7,704 nucleotides of DNA from Coriobacteriales bacterium. Its GTDB lineage: Bacteria; Actinomycetota; Coriobacteriia; Coriobacteriales; CADBOM01. The notes under the pieces were generated by a model. The model worked only from the letters and a program-made list of their open reading frames with translations. It was not told the DNA's origin and made no database searches. The stretch lies in contig JAFWGD010000084.1 in NCBI GenBank assembly GCA_017515355.1, positions 1-7,704 on the forward strand, read 5' to 3'. Shown piece by piece: positions 5,324-7,704 of the stretch (positions within the stretch are counted from its first letter, which is position 1; each line of letters begins with the position of its first letter). The position numbers and the translations under genes were made by a program.

Positions 5324-6643
5324 CTAGTTCTCGACCGAAGCCTTATACCCCTCAAGGCTGTTGTCGCCCTGCACCCTCACTCTGGGCAGCCTCATCGGAT
5401 CGGCACCGATCTTGCACTTTCCGTACTCGGTCGTGAATGCGCAGAGCAGTCCGGTCTCGGCCAGCGCTGCGGGCGCAACGTCCGAAACGTCGCCGTACGG
5501 ATATGCGAACGCCTCGTTGGTGCCCAGCAGCTTCTTGCACTTCTCCTGATCGGCCTTGACTTCTGCAGCGCTCAGGTCGTAGATCTTGCCGCTGTGACCA
5601 ATCTGGTGCGTACCCGCGGTGTGCATGCCGTAGGAGTGCGACTGGAAGGTGATGTACTCGCTGGCGTACTTGATGATGTTTTTTGCGCTGGCGTCGCGGT
5701 CGCAGATGATGAACGACGTGGCGGGCACCTTGTATTTCTCGAGCAGCGGGATGCCGTACTTGAGGAAGTGCGCGTTGCCGTCGTCGAACGTGAGGATAGC
5801 GCTCTTCGCAGGCAGCGAGTGCTTCCCGTCGATCCATGCACGCAGCTCCTGGTAGGAGGGGAAGTAGTAGCCTTCATCGGTCAGCCATTTGAGCTGCTTT
5901 TCCAACTCTGTGTCGAGGATCCAATTGGAGTTGAGCTCGTCTGGCTTGTCGTCCTTCGTGTAGACGTAGTGGTACATGAGCACCGGGATGCCCTTGGTGT
6001 TCTTGTCCATCTTCTCGACCACGTGGACCGTGCGTTGCTTGACGGCCTTCTGGCGAGCAGAGTTCTTCACCTTGTAGGTGATCGTGTAGTCGCCAGGCTT
6101 GTCGGTCTTGACCTTGCCGGAGATATCGACCTTGTCGGTGATGTCGCCATCCTCCGCATCGACCGCATGGCATCCGGCTTCGAGGTACTCCTCGCCGACG
6201 AGAACGTTGGTCTCCTGCGAGCCGCCGAGCGTCATCGTGATGCGGCCGTCTCCATCGGCCTGCGAGGTATCGCTTTCGACTGCGATGCTGTCGTCTTGGA
6301 TCGTCGAGTCGTTGCTGCAGCTGGCGGGGATGATCTTGAATGCGAGGAAGGCGATGAGCGCGATTGCGATGAGCAGCAGGATAAGGGCGGGCAGCTTGCT
6401 TCTGCTCCTGCCCTTCTTCCCGCCTTTGCCCTGAGCGGACTTGGCGCTAACCGGGCGCTTGCTGGGAGCGCTGGCATTGGCGGGGCGGTTCGCTGGGTGC
6501 TGCTGAGGATGCTGTTGAGACCGACGCTGCGGCTCTACGCGCCGACGGCCATCGCTCGAGTTAGAGGAGCGCTGGCGAGCGCGCGGATCGGGCTGCCTTT
6601 GCCCGCCGCGCGAGTTGGAACTGCGTTGCTCGCGTCCTCGGTC
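5324..6643 (-). CDS. Membrane-anchored polysaccharide deacetylase with Ig-like domain; 5' end disrupted or unconventional
   Basis: The frame is open for 440 codons (6643 down to TAG at 5326-5324). The first ATG, at 6235, would cut off the membrane anchor and has no ribosome binding site. Reading back from it gives, in protein order: a basic Arg/Gln/Ser/Pro tail; KGGKKGRSRSK; one hydrophobic helix (about 6394-6329); a Ser/Asp-rich linker; an Ig-like domain of DUF5011 style (GDITDKVDISGKVKTDKPGD, then YTITYKV); and a NodB deacetylase domain. In the numbering from the 6235 ATG the catalytic motifs are TFDDG 149-153 (Asp151 base, Asp152 metal), His200 and His205 in HSYGMH, and YPYG 245-248. The H-x4-H spacing and YPYG resemble IcaB/PgaB-like enzymes rather than the H-x3-H of PgdA. 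It probably removes acetyl groups from a GlcNAc-containing wall or exopolysaccharide outside the membrane; the substrate is unknown. It follows hypE on the same strand. The missing start codon is treated under findings. Confidence 0.8.
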   Translation of the reverse strand, partial: DRGREQRSSNSRGGQRQPDPRARQRSSNSSDGRRRVEPQRRSQQHPQQHPANRPANASAPSKRPVSAKSAQGKGGKKGRSRSKLPALILLLIAIALIAFLAFKIIPASCSNDSTIQDDSIAVESDTSQADGDGRITMTLGGSQETNVLVGEEYLEAGCHAVDAEDGDITDKVDISGKVKTDKPGDYTITYKVKNSARQKAVKQRTVHVVEKMDKNTKGIPVLMYHYVYTKDDKPDELNSNWILDTELEKQLKWLTDEGYYFPSYQELRAWIDGKHSLPAKSAILTFDDGNAHFLKYGIPLLEKYKVPATSFIICDRDASAKNIIKYASEYITFQSHSYGMHTAGTHQIGHSGKIYDLSAAEVKADQEKCKKLLGTNEAFAYPYGDVSDVAPAALAETGLLCAFTTEYGKCKIGADPMRLPRVRVQGDNSLEGYKASVEN

Positions 6644-6664
6644 TTATCTTCTGTCGCGCTCGGA

Positions 6665-6680
6665 AATCGTCTGCTCCTAA
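6665..6680 (-). promoter_or_regulatory. Ribosome binding site and ATT codon at the expected deacetylase start
   Basis: On the - strand TTAGGAG (6680-6674) is a strong Shine-Dalgarno sequence, beginning two bases after the hypE stop. Six bases further is ATT (6667-6665), in frame with the deacetylase, followed by Ser-Glu-Arg-Asp-Arg-Arg and then TAA (6646-6644). No ATG, GTG, TTG or CTG occurs in the roughly 50 bases after the Shine-Dalgarno. The spacing is what one expects for a real start, but the codon is ATT. Confidence 0.6.
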
Positions 6681-6682
6681 CC

Positions 6683-7704
6683 TCAGCAGATCCTTGGGAG
6701 TTGCTCTCCAACCAACATGTCCATGATACGCCTCGAACCGAAATCCGTGGAGACGTATGCCAGAGGATGGCCATTATCGGAAATCTCGACAACTTCCCCG
6801 ATGATCGCCGCGTTCTCTCCGTATTTCGAGGCGCGCATCGCGTCAAGCGCCGCCTGCGCATCCTCCGGAGCGACGACGCAGACCATCTTGCCCTCGTTGG
6901 CCACCTGGTAGATATCGTATCCGAGCATCTCGCAGCAGCCGCGCACTTGGCTCGAAACCGGGACGGCCGACTCGCGCACAACCATCGAGACTCCGCTTTG
7001 CGATGCGAGCTCGTTGAGCGTCGAAGCGAGGCCGCCGCGCGTTGGGTCGCGGAAGCAGCGAACGCCGGGGGCGGCTCCGAGGACGTTGGATATCAGATGG
7101 TTGAGCGGCGCGGCATCCGACTCGATTGTCGTGGAGAAGGAGAGCCCTTCGCGCGTCGACATGATTGCTATGCCATGGTCGCCTATGGTGCCGGAGATGA
7201 GGATCTTGTCGCCGGGCTTGCAGTTCGCACCTGAAAGCTCGATGCCCTCTGCAACGACGCCGACGCCGGTGGTATTGATGAAGAGGCCATCGCAGGAGCC
7301 CTGGCCGACGACCTTGGTGTCGCCCGTGACGATGCTCACGCCAGCTTCGCTTGCAGCTTCGGCCATCGAAGCGCAGATGCGCTCGAGGTCGGCGATCGGG
7401 AGGCCCTCCTCGAGGACGAATCCGCAGGAAAGGTAGCGGACCTGCGCGCCCGAGGTGGCCACATCGTTGACGGTGCCGCAGACCGCGAGGCGCCCTATGT
7501 TTCCGCCAGGGAAGAAGCGCGGTGTCACGACGAATGTATCGGTTGAGAGCGCTATGCGGGTGGGGGAGTCGCTGCCAGGCGTTGCGATCTCGCAGACTGC
7601 CGCATCGTCGCCGCGAGCCTCTGGGCAATCGCCGAACGCCTTGAGGAAGACCTCGTCGATGATTCGCTTCATCATGGTGCCGCCGCTGCCGTGCGACATC
7701 AGAA
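6683..7704 (-). CDS. hypE: Carbamoyl dehydratase HypE, [NiFe]-hydrogenase maturation (5' end at or beyond window edge)
   Basis: 338 residues are visible from the ATG at 7699; the frame stays open to the window edge. HypE proteins usually have a few residues before the (S/A)HGSGG motif, so the true start probably lies beyond 7704. HypE uses ATP to dehydrate the carbamoyl group that HypF places on its C-terminal Cys, giving the thiocyanate that supplies the CN ligands of the hydrogenase iron via HypC-HypD. Visible are HGSGG at 3-7, GDDAAV at 30-35, the STDTFVV strand, GGNIGRLAVCGTVNDVATSGA in the dimer/ATP region, GDTKVV, the AIRS/PurM-like C-terminal domain with DPTRGGLASTLNE, and the diagnostic terminal PRIC ending in Cys338. 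The stop is TGA (6685-6683). Its presence implies the organism makes a [NiFe] hydrogenase; other hyp genes would lie to the right. Identification is firm. Confidence 0.96.
   Translation of the reverse strand, partial: LMSHGSGGTMMKRIIDEVFLKAFGDCPEARGDDAAVCEIATPGSDSPTRIALSTDTFVVTPRFFPGGNIGRLAVCGTVNDVATSGAQVRYLSCGFVLEEGLPIADLERICASMAEAASEAGVSIVTGDTKVVGQGSCDGLFINTTGVGVVAEGIELSGANCKPGDKILISGTIGDHGIAIMSTREGLSFSTTIESDAAPLNHLISNVLGAAPGVRCFRDPTRGGLASTLNELASQSGVSMVVRESAVPVSSQVRGCCEMLGYDIYQVANEGKMVCVVAPEDAQAALDAMRASKYGENAAIIGEVVEISDNGHPLAYVSTDFGSRRIMDMLVGEQLPRIC

Noticed and set aside
5324..6235. Accepting the ATG at 6235 as the natural deacetylase start
   Set aside because: It begins inside the linker/Ig-like region, has no Shine-Dalgarno, and would leave a secretion-less enzyme although a membrane helix lies just upstream in the same frame.
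6232..6477. ATG at 6477 as an alternative start for a short - strand protein
   Set aside because: It is one base out of frame with the deacetylase, lacks a ribosome binding site and encodes low-complexity Ser/Arg/Ala sequence.
5594..7234. A 546-codon open frame on the + strand, antisense to the deacetylase and hypE
   Set aside because: It runs opposite two genes with clear catalytic motifs; its translation is Val/Leu/Arg/Asp-rich without recognisable domains. Such frames arise from GC-rich third codon positions.

Overview
The window is a G+C-rich bacterial segment with tightly packed genes, strong GC bias at third codon positions and Shine-Dalgarno-led starts. The gene content (amino-acid biosynthesis, a [NiFe]-hydrogenase maturation gene, a wall polysaccharide deacetylase with a low-complexity cytoplasmic tail) fits an anaerobic actinobacterium such as a member of the Coriobacteriia. 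That placement is inference from style and gene content; there is no rRNA or other marker here.

Left part (1-5229, + strand): one probable biosynthetic operon. In order it holds the 3' end of ilvB (acetolactate synthase large subunit), ilvN (its ACT-domain regulatory subunit), a class V PLP aminotransferase, serA (3-phosphoglycerate dehydrogenase with a C-terminal ACT domain) and leuA (2-isopropylmalate synthase). Gaps are 3, 81, 2 and 44 bases. ilvBN makes the valine/leucine precursor, leuA takes the leucine branch, and the aminotransferase plus serA probably supply (phospho)serine. Two small hairpins mark the ilvN/aminotransferase junction, and an AT-rich patch before leuA may carry an internal promoter. 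A hairpin with a T-rich tail at about 5290-5316 closes the operon.

Right part (5324-7704, - strand): a convergent pair. hypE (carbamoyl dehydratase for the CN ligands of [NiFe]-hydrogenase, ending in the expected Pro-Arg-Ile-Cys) enters from the right edge. About 15 bases downstream follows a membrane-anchored polysaccharide deacetylase with a basic, Gln/Ser/Pro-rich tail, one membrane helix, an Ig-like domain and a NodB catalytic domain with an H-x4-H metal motif.

The most notable observation is the 5' end of the deacetylase gene. Its coding frame, supported by peptide repeats written with different synonymous codons, runs back to an in-frame TAA with no ATG, GTG or TTG. A well-placed Shine-Dalgarno sequence points to an ATT codon seven codons before that TAA. 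The gene therefore looks freshly broken, mis-sequenced or started unconventionally. A second point is that IlvB carries Met where most acetolactate synthases have the Trp that controls 2-ketobutyrate preference and herbicide binding. I see no mobile element, CRISPR array, RNA gene or clearly new multi-gene system.
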